Below, in pieces: positions 9,832 to 19,492 of a stretch of DNA of 64,000 bases. Position 1 is the first letter of the stretch; each line of letters starts with the position of its first letter. Both the position numbers and the translations under genes were made by a program. The stretch is taken from positions 1 through 64,000 of the forward strand of contig JABGQA010000115.1 of the NCBI GenBank assembly GCA_018644665.1. The letters run 5' to 3'. The notes beneath the pieces are model-generated. The model was not told the DNA's origin. It saw only the letters and a program-made list of their open reading frames with translations, and ran no database searches. The stretch is from Candidatus Poribacteria bacterium (GTDB lineage: Bacteria > Poribacteria > WGA-4E > GCA-2687025).

Positions 9832-9846
9832 TGCGCCTAAGGCGCA
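9832..9846. promoter_or_regulatory. Short palindrome TGCGCCT-A-AGGCGCA upstream of the coiled-coil/zinc-ribbon gene
   Basis: Exact 7-bp arms with a 1-nt centre, about 40 bp upstream of the ATG at 9792. Confidence 0.3.
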
Positions 9847-10579
9847 TTATCGCAGCGTTCCGCACGCGAAGCCACCTGCCCCGGGCGGGCACGAGCGCTC
9901 CCGTCACAGGCCGGCGACGTGCGAGCGCGCACGCTGACACCGTCTGCCGTCTTTCCGACGATCGTCGTCCGCATGCCGGCGTTACAAGCTGCGTGCCAAC
10001 CACTCGGCGTAGGCCTATAAATCGGTGGCCCGGAGGGCGGGGCGCCGGCCGCACGCCGGTTGCGACGCAGCGCACAGCGGGTGCTTACCACCCGGACAAC
10101 TCCGGTTGCGCGAGGCGAGTCGCATTATTCGGTGCGTGTCGCACCGCGCCGCGCTATGGGCGATACATACCCATGGCATAGGTGTGCGCGACCTCGCAGC
10201 GGGACCGGTCGCGTCCGACAACGTCTGACGCTCCACGATTGGCTGGGGGCACTACTCGTGTCCCGTCCTGCATGGATTGGGGTGGCGCCGTCCGTACACC
10301 CGGCGGACACGAGCCTTCGGGGCGGTCAGCGCGCGCGGCGTGGAGTACGGCCCCTCGGACAGAGATCCGCGTCTACCACACACTGGACGGCGAACTCCTT
10401 GCACGCGAGGAGCACACGATGCGATCCGTGCGATGCCTCCCAGCGGAGTCCTGCTGATGCTCGGGCGCGCGCGTTCCGCGATGTCTAGGTAGCGGGCGGG
10501 TGGCTCGATCGCCACTCGGTACCCGCGCTGGACGAGACGTGCTGTTCGTCGCGCGGAAGTGGCCCAGGCGCGTGGTCGG

Positions 10580-11530
10580 TTAACGACGGCCGGCCAGCCA
10601 TCCCCAGAACGCCGTCCCCGGCGGCGGCTCCAGCAGGAATTCCTGCACGACCGCGCGCCGCTCCTCCGTGGGCTCGCCGAGGAGCGCGTACAGCTCACTG
10701 GCTATGTCCGTTGGCCCGGCGGCGCCGTCGACCCATCCTCGCAGAGCTTCCTCCGCGTCGCGCCAGAACGCCTCCCATCGGGCCTTCGACCCGTCGTCCG
10801 CTGGCAATCCGCCGCGCCATCGCAACGCGCCGATGCTCGCGATCTTGATGTCGAGATAGCGCGTGTAGCGATGCATGCACGGCGGCTGAGACTCACTCAG
10901 CACGCCCGCGATGAGCGCCTCTGCGTCTGCCTCTGAGGGGAAGTGTCGCTCGGCGTCCGTCTTGCGACTGCTGACGAACTCGCCGTCCGACAGCGTGTAG
11001 CGGGCTCCGTCGGCGCGGAGGTACGACGAGGAGTTGGGGCACGGCGTCTCGCCGGGAGCCTGGGAGCCGTCGGCGAGAACGCTGACATGGGAGCCCGATA
11101 CGATCTGATCGACGAGCGCGCACAGCAGCAGCTCGACGAGCGCGCGCTTCGCCGGGTGGTCTTCGCCGAGCCACTTGCGGACGCGTGTCACGATGTCGGA
11201 GTCGAGCTCGGGCGTGGGCGGGAGGTCGTGACCCAGCCACGCGCGCAGGCCGACGAGGTAAGCGTCCATCGCGGCGCGACGTACCGCCGTCACCTGGCCA
11301 CAAAGCGCGAGCGATGTCGGCTTGCCCTCGCCGATGGCGCGGCATATCTCACGCAGATTCGCGCGATACTCGACGTGATACCAGCAGTTGTATGCCGCCT
11401 GCGCCAACACCGCCCGCATCCCGTCGGCATGCCCGAACCGAGTTTCGTGCGCGCGGACCTTGGCCGCGAACGCGTCGTCGGCGTGCATCATCGCGTCGGC
11501 GAAATCTGACAGCGGCACGTGCGCGCGCAT
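10580..11530 (-). CDS. Uncharacterised protein coupled to the Lhr helicase gene
   Basis: 316-aa ORF starting 1 nt after the Lhr stop codon; no family recognised. Confidence 0.75.
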   Translation of the reverse strand: MRAHVPLSDFADAMMHADDAFAAKVRAHETRFGHADGMRAVLAQAAYNCWYHVEYRANLREICRAIGEGKPTSLALCGQVTAVRRAAMDAYLVGLRAWLGHDLPPTPELDSDIVTRVRKWLGEDHPAKRALVELLLCALVDQIVSGSHVSVLADGSQAPGETPCPNSSSYLRADGARYTLSDGEFVSSRKTDAERHFPSEADAEALIAGVLSESQPPCMHRYTRYLDIKIASIGALRWRGGLPADDGSKARWEAFWRDAEEALRGWVDGAAGPTDIASELYALLGEPTEERRAVVQEFLLEPPPGTAFWGWLAGRR

Positions 11531-11531
11531 C

Positions 11532-14500
11532 TTAATCCGCGTCCATCTTCGCGTCGATCGCCGCGCGCGTCTTCGCGAAGCGTTCCAGGATGCCCCGCCG
11601 GGCCTCCTCGTCCTCGCAGTCTACGGGCGACGACACGATCATCGGCGGCACCCAGCCCTGATGCGTGACGTGGACCCACGCCTGCTTCTGCCCCACGCGC
11701 ACATGCGCCGCGCCCACGCCCCGGTACTCCATGAGCAGGCCGCGGGACTCGTAGACGAAGGCGCACTCGTCGGACAGCATCTCGTCCAGCATGTCGATGG
11801 CGGCGCGCACGCCCTCGCGGATGCCCTTCGGGGCGCGTTCGATCATCCATTCCTTGTTGTACTCGACGGGAGCGTCCGCCTTGCCCGCGCGCTCGAACTC
11901 CGCCGGGATTTCACTCGACAGGGCGCGCACGCGTTCCGGCGTTCGCTCCACGAGGCCGTCGTAAAAGTACTCGCGGCGCGCGCCCTCGGCGAAGCCCAGC
12001 TTCGCCAACAGCGGCCGACCGACGCTCACGTCCACCGGATGCCCGTTCCAGTCGCGCACGCGCAACCGCGTCACCGGTTCGACCTTCGACGGCTTGTCCA
12101 CGAGCTTGCACAGCGCCACGAGCGCCCGTTCCATGCGTTCCCGCGTCATGTCCACGAGCACCGTGATCGAGTGCTGGTAGAGCAGTAACGGCCGCCCTGC
12201 CTGCACGACGAGGTACTTGTGCGGCGTCCGTATCGCCTTGACCGGTTCGTCGACCTCGTCCGCGACGGGGAACAGGGCTGGAAACGGGTTCGCCGGGTCG
12301 CATAGGTTCAGCGCGATCATCGGCTCGTCGGGTGAATCCGCCTCGTTGTCGAGCCGCCGCCGTTTGGCCTCACGTAGCTCCTCGACGGCGTCCGGGTACG
12401 CGAACTGCTCGCCGGCGAGGCCGTCCACGAAGAAGCCGCGACGTATCCTCGCGAGCATCTCTAGCTTCACCAACGCGCGCCGGAGGTCCTTCCACGGCGG
12501 AGCCGCCGATTCGAAGCGTATCGACTCCCGCGTCACGATGCCGTAGCGACTCAGGAGCTGTTCCGCCCACGCCTCGACCCACGCCGCGCGCTCCGCAAGG
12601 TCCGACGACTCGGGCAGCAAGCGTTCGGTAGGGGACCATCGCCCGAGCCTCGGGTCCAGGTTTCTGAGATCGAGCATGTGGTGCGCGATGAAGTCGTCCG
12701 TGACGCCCGACTTCCCGGGCGTCGACGCGAGGTCATAGCATCCCGACAGCCCGCTGCCGACGCGCATGTGCCGTATGGGCTCGTAGGCGTCGTTCGTGGC
12801 CTCGCCGGTCCACACGAGATGCCACACGGCCCGCAGCACGCGTCGCCAGTCGTGGCCGGTGCCCTCGACGATGTCATCGAAGTCGCACGCCCCGTGCGTC
12901 GCGAGCCACTCGCGCGTCGCGTCGCAGATGTCGGGGATATCGTCGTCCCACTGGGTCAGTTTCATGGGCGTCTCGCCCGGATCGGCGAGAAGCGCGCTGC
13001 CTTCGTCCGAGAAGCAGAAGCCGATGTGCCCGCGCTTCATGCGCTTCCATCCGAACCGGCGCCAGGTCACCTCGCCCGTCTCGACCAGGGCGTCGAGCAT
13101 CGCGGGCGTGTAGTCGTGCACGCGCCCGGCGAAGACGTCCCGCTCCAGTAGCAGTTGGTAGTTGTCCTGCCCCTGCAACTGGCGGATCACGTGCCGCACG
13201 CCGTCCACGCCGGACAGCCGCGTGTCCGGGTGTAGACGCTGCCACCGTATGAGGAAGTCGGCGTACTCCTCTGCCGAGGCGGGCTCCATCTCCTTCTGCA
13301 GCCGGTTGAGCGTGAGCCGATGTATCTGTTCGAGGTTGCGCTTCTCGCACCACTGCGGGAACGCCTTCGTCGCGACGTACTCCCCACGCGCGATGGAGCC
13401 TTCCTCGCGCAGCGTCTCCAACAGGCTGTCCACCACGGCGCCGGGCATGCCGTACCGCTCCATGATCTCGTACTTCGTGATGGGCCCGTGGGTGGCCAGG
13501 AATCGCTCGGCGAGCGCGAGTCTCGCCTTCTCACCCGACGGCCGCTCGTCGTAGATGGCCGCGGGCAGCCATGCGCTCGCCGCGACGTACTTCTCGCCCT
13601 TCCCGCCCGGCAGTCTCAGCGTCTCATAGCGCATCGCGAGCGTTTCTAGCCGGTTCGCATGGGCGCCGGGCAGTGGAATCTCATCCGCCGACAGCGGCCC
13701 CCGCTCGGCGAGCACGGCCAGCAACGCCCGGTCGCGTTCGTCCAACTTGAGTGGGCTCGCGAACGCGGCCCGATACACCGGGAAGTCGTCCGACGCGATC
13801 CATCGATCCCGGTTCATCTCGACTCGCCCGATGGGCACGAGCACGACGCGCCGCGTCTCGACAAGCTCAGACAGCAGGGCGAATTCGTTCCCCGCGACGC
13901 GATCCACGAGCGACATCTCATCGTCCGGCAGATGTGTGAGATCGCCGACATCGCGGAGCACGCGCCACATCTCGTCAGCGGTGCGCGCCTGACGGTCGGG
14001 AGCCGTGCGTTGCAGCCGCGCCTCGACACCCTCGACCGCCTCGTCGTCCAGGAGATGCTCCAGCGCGTCCTCGTCGATGATCTGCTTCAGGATCTCGCGG
14101 TGGAGGTGCATCATCCGGCTGCGACGCTCCCGAGGCGATACGGCGTCCATGTCGCCATACTGACCAAGCAGCAGGACGGAGTGCGAGAGCGGCGACGGGA
14201 CGATCGTCTCCATCGTGTGCGATGTGATCTCACCCGACTCGATCCGCGCGAGGACGCCCCGCAGATTCGGGCCGTCGAGCGCCTCGTTCATGCACTCCCG
14301 CAGCGCCTCGACAACGATGGGTAGGTCGGCGTTTTCTCTGCACGCCTCCAGCATCTCCGCGGCGCGCAGGTTCTGCAGCCACACGGGCGTCCGCCGCTGC
14401 CCCGTGTGCCGCGGGATCGTCATCGACCGCACGGCGACGTGCCGAAACCGGGACGCGAACACCGGCGAGTCTAAGAGCGCGCTACGCAGGACATCGTCCA

Positions 14501-16661
14501 GGCTATGCGATGTCACGAGCGTCAGGATATCGTCGGGGTCGATCGCGCAATCGCGTGGGAGCGTGAGCAGGATGCCTTCGTCGGTGGTCGCCCACGCAGG
14601 CCTGCGTCCCGTCTTCAGGTCGATCGCGTGGCTCAGCGCGAGCGCCCACGCGTCGTTCACGCGGACGCCGAAGCACGAGTGGATCACGACCTGCCGCTCG
14701 CCGAGTTCATTCTGGAAATGCTCGACCAGCAGGCGTTCGTCAGATGGCAACATGCCGGTGACTGCGCGCTGTTCGCGCAGATACTCCGCGATGCTCGCCG
14801 CGCCGTTCGCGTCGACGCGCGTCTCCCGGCGTATCCAGTCGGTGAAGTCGTCGTCGTCGATGTGCGGTTCGGCCGCCGCGCGGAACCTGCCGACCAGCAC
14901 GCCGAGGTCGCACGTCCGCGAATCACGGTCCCCGCCCCAGTAGGGGATGGTCGGCGGCTTGCCGTACACGTCCTCGACGAGCACGCGGTCGCGCTGCACG
15001 CCCGTCACCAACCACGACGAACTGCCCAGGATGAACACGTCGCCGGCGTTGAGCTTCTCGACGAACCCCTCGTCGAGGCTGCCGACCCGCGTACCCTTGC
15101 TCTCGCAGTAGACGTCGTAGTCCGCGATGTCCGGGATCGTGCCGCCCGATCGAAACGCCTGCATGCGCGTCCCGCGTTCCGCGCGGAGCAGGTTGTTCAC
15201 CTTGTCCCACACGATCTGGGGATACGGCGCGTGGTCCATGTCGAACGCGACGTTCCCCGCCAGCAGGTCGAGCACGCGGTCGAACTCGCCACGGGTCAGG
15301 TCCCGATAGCAGTACGATCGCCGGCACACGTCGTACAGGTCCTCGACGGTCCACTCGTCCGCGGCGACGGCTCCGACGACATGCTGCGCGAGCACGTCGA
15401 GACATCGCTCTGGGATGCGTACGGTGTCGAGGTCGCCGTCGAGCATGGCGCGCACGAGCACCGCCGCCTCCACGAGGTCGTCGCGGTCCGTGACGAGCAC
15501 CCGGCCCTTGCTCGTGGCGTGCAGCAGATGCCCCGCGCGTCCCACACGTTGCATGCCCGTCGAGACCGACTTCGGCGACTGCACCTGACACACCAGATCG
15601 ATGCTGCCTACGTCGATGCCCAGCTCCAGCGAGGCCGTGGCCACGACGGCGTTCAGCGCGCCGTCCTTCAGGTCGTTCTCGACGTCCAGCCGGACGGCCT
15701 TCGACATGCTCCCGTGGTGCGCGCCGACGCGCACGGGCTCGCCGGTGGTCGCTTCGTTCAGTCGTAGCGCGGTTCGCTCCGTCTTGTATCGGCTGTTGTG
15801 GAATACAAGCGTCGTGTTGTGCTGACGGATCATGTCGGCCATCTGCGCGTAGGCGGAGCCCCAGATGGCGTCGAACTGCGCTTCGAGGAAGTTGTCGACC
15901 GGCGTCATCACCTCGACGTCGAGCGCCTTGCGTGCGCCAGCGTCGACGATGGAGCACGGACGCGGTTCGCCGTCCTCACCCACGCCCGAGAGGTACGCCG
16001 CGATGGTCTCCAGCGGTCGCTGCGTGGCCGACAGCCCTATCCGCGTGAATGGCGCCTCGACGAGATGCTCCAGCCGCTCTAGCGACAGCGACAGATCCAC
16101 GCCACGCTTATTCGCGACCATCGCGTGTATCTCGTCAACGATCACGTATCGCACCTTGCGGAACGCCTCGCGGAAGCGTTCGGTCGCCAGGATGATGTAG
16201 AGGGACTCCGGCGTCGTGATCAGTATCTGGGGCGGCCGCTCGACCATCTCACGACGCTTGCTCTGCGGCGTGTCGCCCGTCCGCACTTCGGAGCGCACCT
16301 CGGGCATGTCGAGCCCGCACGCTTCCGCGTGCTCGCGTATGCCCTCCAGCGGCGCGATAAGGTTCTTCTGGATATCGTTGTTCAACGCCTTGAGCGGGGA
16401 GATGTACAGCACCTGTACGGCGTCGTCGAGCGCCTCTTCGCGTCCCAGGCGGAACAGGTCGTTGAGGCACCACAGGAAGGCGGCGAGCGTCTTGCCCGAC
16501 CCGGTGGGCGAGAAGATGAGCGTGTTACGCCCCTCGGCGATGAGCGGCCACGCCATCGTCTGCGGAGGGCTGGGCTCGCCGAACTCGCCCGTGAACCACT
16601 CCCAGACGTAGGGCTCGAACGCATCGCTAAGGCGGTCGGTCGTGTCGCCGTCGTCGGCCAT
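11532..16661 (-). CDS. lhr: Lhr-type ATP-dependent DEAD/DEAH-box helicase
   Basis: Start at MADDGDTTDRLSDAF; FSPTGSGKTLAAFLWCLNDL (Walker A), VIVDEIHAM, GLSATQRPL, QRVGRAGHLLHA; long Lhr C-terminal region. Confidence 0.95.
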   Translation of the reverse strand: MADDGDTTDRLSDAFEPYVWEWFTGEFGEPSPPQTMAWPLIAEGRNTLIFSPTGSGKTLAAFLWCLNDLFRLGREEALDDAVQVLYISPLKALNNDIQKNLIAPLEGIREHAEACGLDMPEVRSEVRTGDTPQSKRREMVERPPQILITTPESLYIILATERFREAFRKVRYVIVDEIHAMVANKRGVDLSLSLERLEHLVEAPFTRIGLSATQRPLETIAAYLSGVGEDGEPRPCSIVDAGARKALDVEVMTPVDNFLEAQFDAIWGSAYAQMADMIRQHNTTLVFHNSRYKTERTALRLNEATTGEPVRVGAHHGSMSKAVRLDVENDLKDGALNAVVATASLELGIDVGSIDLVCQVQSPKSVSTGMQRVGRAGHLLHATSKGRVLVTDRDDLVEAAVLVRAMLDGDLDTVRIPERCLDVLAQHVVGAVAADEWTVEDLYDVCRRSYCYRDLTRGEFDRVLDLLAGNVAFDMDHAPYPQIVWDKVNNLLRAERGTRMQAFRSGGTIPDIADYDVYCESKGTRVGSLDEGFVEKLNAGDVFILGSSSWLVTGVQRDRVLVEDVYGKPPTIPYWGGDRDSRTCDLGVLVGRFRAAAEPHIDDDDFTDWIRRETRVDANGAASIAEYLREQRAVTGMLPSDERLLVEHFQNELGERQVVIHSCFGVRVNDAWALALSHAIDLKTGRRPAWATTDEGILLTLPRDCAIDPDDILTLVTSHSLDDVLRSALLDSPVFASRFRHVAVRSMTIPRHTGQRRTPVWLQNLRAAEMLEACRENADLPIVVEALRECMNEALDGPNLRGVLARIESGEITSHTMETIVPSPLSHSVLLLGQYGDMDAVSPRERRSRMMHLHREILKQIIDEDALEHLLDDEAVEGVEARLQRTAPDRQARTADEMWRVLRDVGDLTHLPDDEMSLVDRVAGNEFALLSELVETRRVVLVPIGRVEMNRDRWIASDDFPVYRAAFASPLKLDERDRALLAVLAERGPLSADEIPLPGAHANRLETLAMRYETLRLPGGKGEKYVAASAWLPAAIYDERPSGEKARLALAERFLATHGPITKYEIMERYGMPGAVVDSLLETLREEGSIARGEYVATKAFPQWCEKRNLEQIHRLTLNRLQKEMEPASAEEYADFLIRWQRLHPDTRLSGVDGVRHVIRQLQGQDNYQLLLERDVFAGRVHDYTPAMLDALVETGEVTWRRFGWKRMKRGHIGFCFSDEGSALLADPGETPMKLTQWDDDIPDICDATREWLATHGACDFDDIVEGTGHDWRRVLRAVWHLVWTGEATNDAYEPIRHMRVGSGLSGCYDLASTPGKSGVTDDFIAHHMLDLRNLDPRLGRWSPTERLLPESSDLAERAAWVEAWAEQLLSRYGIVTRESIRFESAAPPWKDLRRALVKLEMLARIRRGFFVDGLAGEQFAYPDAVEELREAKRRRLDNEADSPDEPMIALNLCDPANPFPALFPVADEVDEPVKAIRTPHKYLVVQAGRPLLLYQHSITVLVDMTRERMERALVALCKLVDKPSKVEPVTRLRVRDWNGHPVDVSVGRPLLAKLGFAEGARREYFYDGLVERTPERVRALSSEIPAEFERAGKADAPVEYNKEWMIERAPKGIREGVRAAIDMLDEMLSDECAFVYESRGLLMEYRGVGAAHVRVGQKQAWVHVTHQGWVPPMIVSSPVDCEDEEARRGILERFAKTRAAIDAKMDAD

Positions 16662-16975
16662 TCGGGTCTCCCACGTGCGATGTGGGTCGATGCCGTGCGC
16701 CTGTCTACCTGCGAAACGCAATGTACGCATACGCGGCGCGGCGGCGGATGGGTACCGCATCGACGCGGGGCCTTTCGCGCGTCGATCTCGGCCGGCGCGT
16801 CGCGTCTTCACGAGGGGGCGACTCGCCGCTGTATGAGACGGAGCAAGGCACCGGCACGTAAGTCGCGTGCATGTCCTCCCTGCACCCACGACGCGCCGCT
16901 TGTCGGCGATTCGCGGCAAGGCTACGTTCTTACTGCACACGCACTACACGGCGCGGCGACACCCCCGGAGGACGG

Positions 16976-17419
16976 ATGCCAATGCGACGTCTAGCTCTAC
17001 TCGGCCTGTGCGCGGTTGCAGTCGGCTGTGCGACCCACCTACCGGTCATACGCACCTATTCGAGTCCTGAGCCCGTCAGCAAAGCGGACGTCATGGCCGC
17101 TGCCGTGCAGGTGCTGCAGACGCGCGGCTACAACATGGCGATGGTGAACGAGAACGTGGGCGTCCTGACGACCGAATGGGCCGACGACACCAGCGTCGGC
17201 ACGCAAGTGTTAAGCGCTCTCGTCGGGGACAAGACGAATCAGCGCAAGCAGATCGGCGTATCCGTAGCGCCGGACGCACGCGAGATCACCGTCACCGTCA
17301 CCCGGCAGGAACAGAACGACTTCACGTCCTGGACCAATCAGGAACGAAGCGACGAACAGCGCGAGGAAGGCGACGAGATACTCGCGGAAATCCGCACGCA
17401 TCTGACCGCAGCGCAGTAA
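16976..17419 (+). CDS. Small putative lipoprotein
   Basis: MPMRRLALLGLCAVAVGCATHL lipobox; GGAG just upstream. Confidence 0.75.
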   Translation: MPMRRLALLGLCAVAVGCATHLPVIRTYSSPEPVSKADVMAAAVQVLQTRGYNMAMVNENVGVLTTEWADDTSVGTQVLSALVGDKTNQRKQIGVSVAPDAREITVTVTRQEQNDFTSWTNQERSDEQREEGDEILAEIRTHLTAAQ

Positions 17420-17475
17420 GCGGGCCGGCCGGCGAGCGGTTGAGCAGACTGACCTTCTGCGCCCGCGGGTGGGCG

Positions 17476-18702
17476 CTAGAACATGTCCGGCCCGTAGTAG
17501 CGGTACGCGAGCCGGGGACACAACGCCTGCAGCACGGCCGCGGCGTCTTCGGTCAGGTCGGCCGCGTTGGTCACGAGAGACGCCGCGTCGATCTGCCCGA
17601 AGACCAGTTCGATCGTCTGTGTGTGCGTCGCGTGCAGCGTGATGGACGGCGCGTCCGCGTCCGGCACACGCGTCACGGACGCATCGGCACACTTCAGATC
17701 GACGTTTCCGACGCCCGACTGCACCCGCACCACGCCCGACCAGTCGCCGGCCGGAGAGGCCGCCAGCCGCTCGCTCATCCGTGGCAAGAGTTTGTCCAGC
17801 AGTGGAGCGGGACGCATGATGCAGTACATCGTCGGTCCTCGACGCCCATCGGAATCTGCGCCGAGTTGCTCGACATCGCAGCCGAGTTCGGCGATCCCCG
17901 CCAGCAGGGCCTCACCGTCGCGTAGATACACGCGTTCGATGCCTGCCGTTGCGCGTTGGAGGACATCCGCGACGAGGGCGACGGCAGCATCCTCCGCGCC
18001 TGGAAGATAGCCGATCTCCTCAATGCGCTTGCCGTCGGTGTCGTGGAGGTACGCGACGACGCGCCTGTCCGCGACCGCGACGTGGTACGAAGCCAGCCGA
18101 TCTGAGTGATACGTCCAATACGCGGCGTTCCGCGCCACGGGCCCGGCTTTGTCGCGGTTCGTGACGTCGTATATCTCGCGTACGGCGGCGAGGTCGTCGG
18201 TGGCGTGCATCGGCCGTACGGAGCCACGGAACGCCGGGGCCGCAACATCGCCGGATACGATGATGTCGTGCGCGACCCCGTGCTCGAACGAGCGCCATCC
18301 CAGCCGTTCGTAGTAGCCGTGGATGCCCGTGTAGAGCAGCGATATGTCGTGGCCGCTGTCCTCGATATACTGGATGGTGTCCCGCAGAACGGCGGTGTTG
18401 TATCCGTGGTGGCGATGGGACTCGCGGGTGCACACCCCAGCGAGGCCACCCATGCTGAGGATGGAGCCGTCCACGTGAATCGGTCGGGGCATGACGGCGA
18501 CGGTGCTGACAACCACCCCGTCGATCACGCCGACGCGCAGGTCGTCCAGGGACAAGAACGGGTCGTCGTGAGCGGCGTGGAGCACTTCCTGCCGGATGGT
18601 GTCGTATTGGGCGTCGTCGCCGGAGGCGAACGCCTCTCCTATGCACTCGGCCGCCGACTCTAGGTCGGCCTCTGTGGCGGCGCGTACTTCCAGCACTCTC
18701 AC
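17476..18702 (-). CDS. GNAT family acetyltransferase, Eis-like with C-terminal SCP2-like domain
   Basis: LSMGGLAGVCTRESHRHHGYNTAVLRDTIQYIEDSGHDISLLYTGIHGYYERLGWR. Confidence 0.85.
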   Translation of the reverse strand: MRVLEVRAATEADLESAAECIGEAFASGDDAQYDTIRQEVLHAAHDDPFLSLDDLRVGVIDGVVVSTVAVMPRPIHVDGSILSMGGLAGVCTRESHRHHGYNTAVLRDTIQYIEDSGHDISLLYTGIHGYYERLGWRSFEHGVAHDIIVSGDVAAPAFRGSVRPMHATDDLAAVREIYDVTNRDKAGPVARNAAYWTYHSDRLASYHVAVADRRVVAYLHDTDGKRIEEIGYLPGAEDAAVALVADVLQRATAGIERVYLRDGEALLAGIAELGCDVEQLGADSDGRRGPTMYCIMRPAPLLDKLLPRMSERLAASPAGDWSGVVRVQSGVGNVDLKCADASVTRVPDADAPSITLHATHTQTIELVFGQIDAASLVTNAADLTEDAAAVLQALCPRLAYRYYGPDMF

Positions 18703-18841
18703 GTCCCCTCATCTTCTCCGCGTTCTACCATACAGGCCGCCGTGGGCCGATGCATCTCCGCGTGTCGCGCAACGCCCGACGGTCGCGCCACCGTTACATA
18801 TAGCGCCGCACGCGTACCCTGTTCAGTCCCGAGGCCGGGCC

Positions 18842-19402
18842 ATGCCCCGCGCGAAGCTCCCTTATTGCGACCCGGATCTCATGGCCCCGCCCGAACTCCG
18901 TCGCGCGGTCGCGGCCGCTGATGTGGCGACCGTGACGCGTCTGCTCGACGACCGGCCCGAGTTGGTGTGGGCGGATCGCCTGTTCCTGGCGGTGTGCCGG
19001 GTCCCCGGCTACGACGGTCACGGCGGCGAGATCTCCCGCGAGGACGCCAAGGAGGACGCGCGGGTAGATATCGCACGCGAGTTCCTGCGCCACGGCGCGC
19101 ATCCGTCAATGCGGGCGAAGCGCAAGGTCACGCCGCTGCACGGCTGCGCCCGGTTCGATCTGCCGAAGGTGGCGGAGCTGTTACTCGAGGCCGGAGGCGA
19201 TCCCAACGCGACGAATGTCGTTCGCGAGACGCCCCTCTACCGCGCCGTGAACCTCGGGTACCACGCCGTTGCGGAGGCGCTGCTCCGGCATGGGGGCGAC
19301 CCCGACATACGCAACAGCAAGGGGCAGACGCCTGTCGACCGTGCCGCCCGTCACAAGCGCGCCGAACTGCTCTCGCTACTCATGGCACACAGCCGGGCGT
19401 AG
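18842..19402 (+). CDS. Ankyrin-repeat protein
   Basis: KVTPLHGCARFDLPKVAELLLEAGGDPNATNVVRETPLYRAVNLGYHAVAEALLRHGGDPDIRNSKGQTP. Confidence 0.88.
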   Translation: MPRAKLPYCDPDLMAPPELRRAVAAADVATVTRLLDDRPELVWADRLFLAVCRVPGYDGHGGEISREDAKEDARVDIAREFLRHGAHPSMRAKRKVTPLHGCARFDLPKVAELLLEAGGDPNATNVVRETPLYRAVNLGYHAVAEALLRHGGDPDIRNSKGQTPVDRAARHKRAELLSLLMAHSRA

Positions 19403-19424
19403 CTGCAGGACGCCCAGTACGTGT

Positions 19425-19463
19425 CGGCGCCCTCCCCGCCGGCGATGGCGTGAGAGGGCGCCG
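19425..19463. terminator. Candidate bidirectional terminator hairpin between convergent genes
   Basis: Perfect 10-bp stem CGGCGCCCTC/GAGGGCGCCG, 19-nt loop, between stops at 19402(+) and 19493(-); no clear T-tract. Confidence 0.4.
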
Positions 19464-19492
19464 TTACGTCTAGCCGTCGCTCGTAGTGAGGG

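Noticed and set aside
14505-15767. 420-aa plus-strand ORF inside lhr
   Set aside because: Antisense shadow ORF; the minus-strand Lhr has clear helicase motifs over the same interval and the plus ORF has Arg/Val/His-rich composition
11532-16940. Full 1802-aa version of the Lhr ORF
   Set aside because: The first ~93 residues (MCSKNVALPRIADKRRV...) are low-quality upstream extension; MADDGDTTDRL at 16661 is the better start
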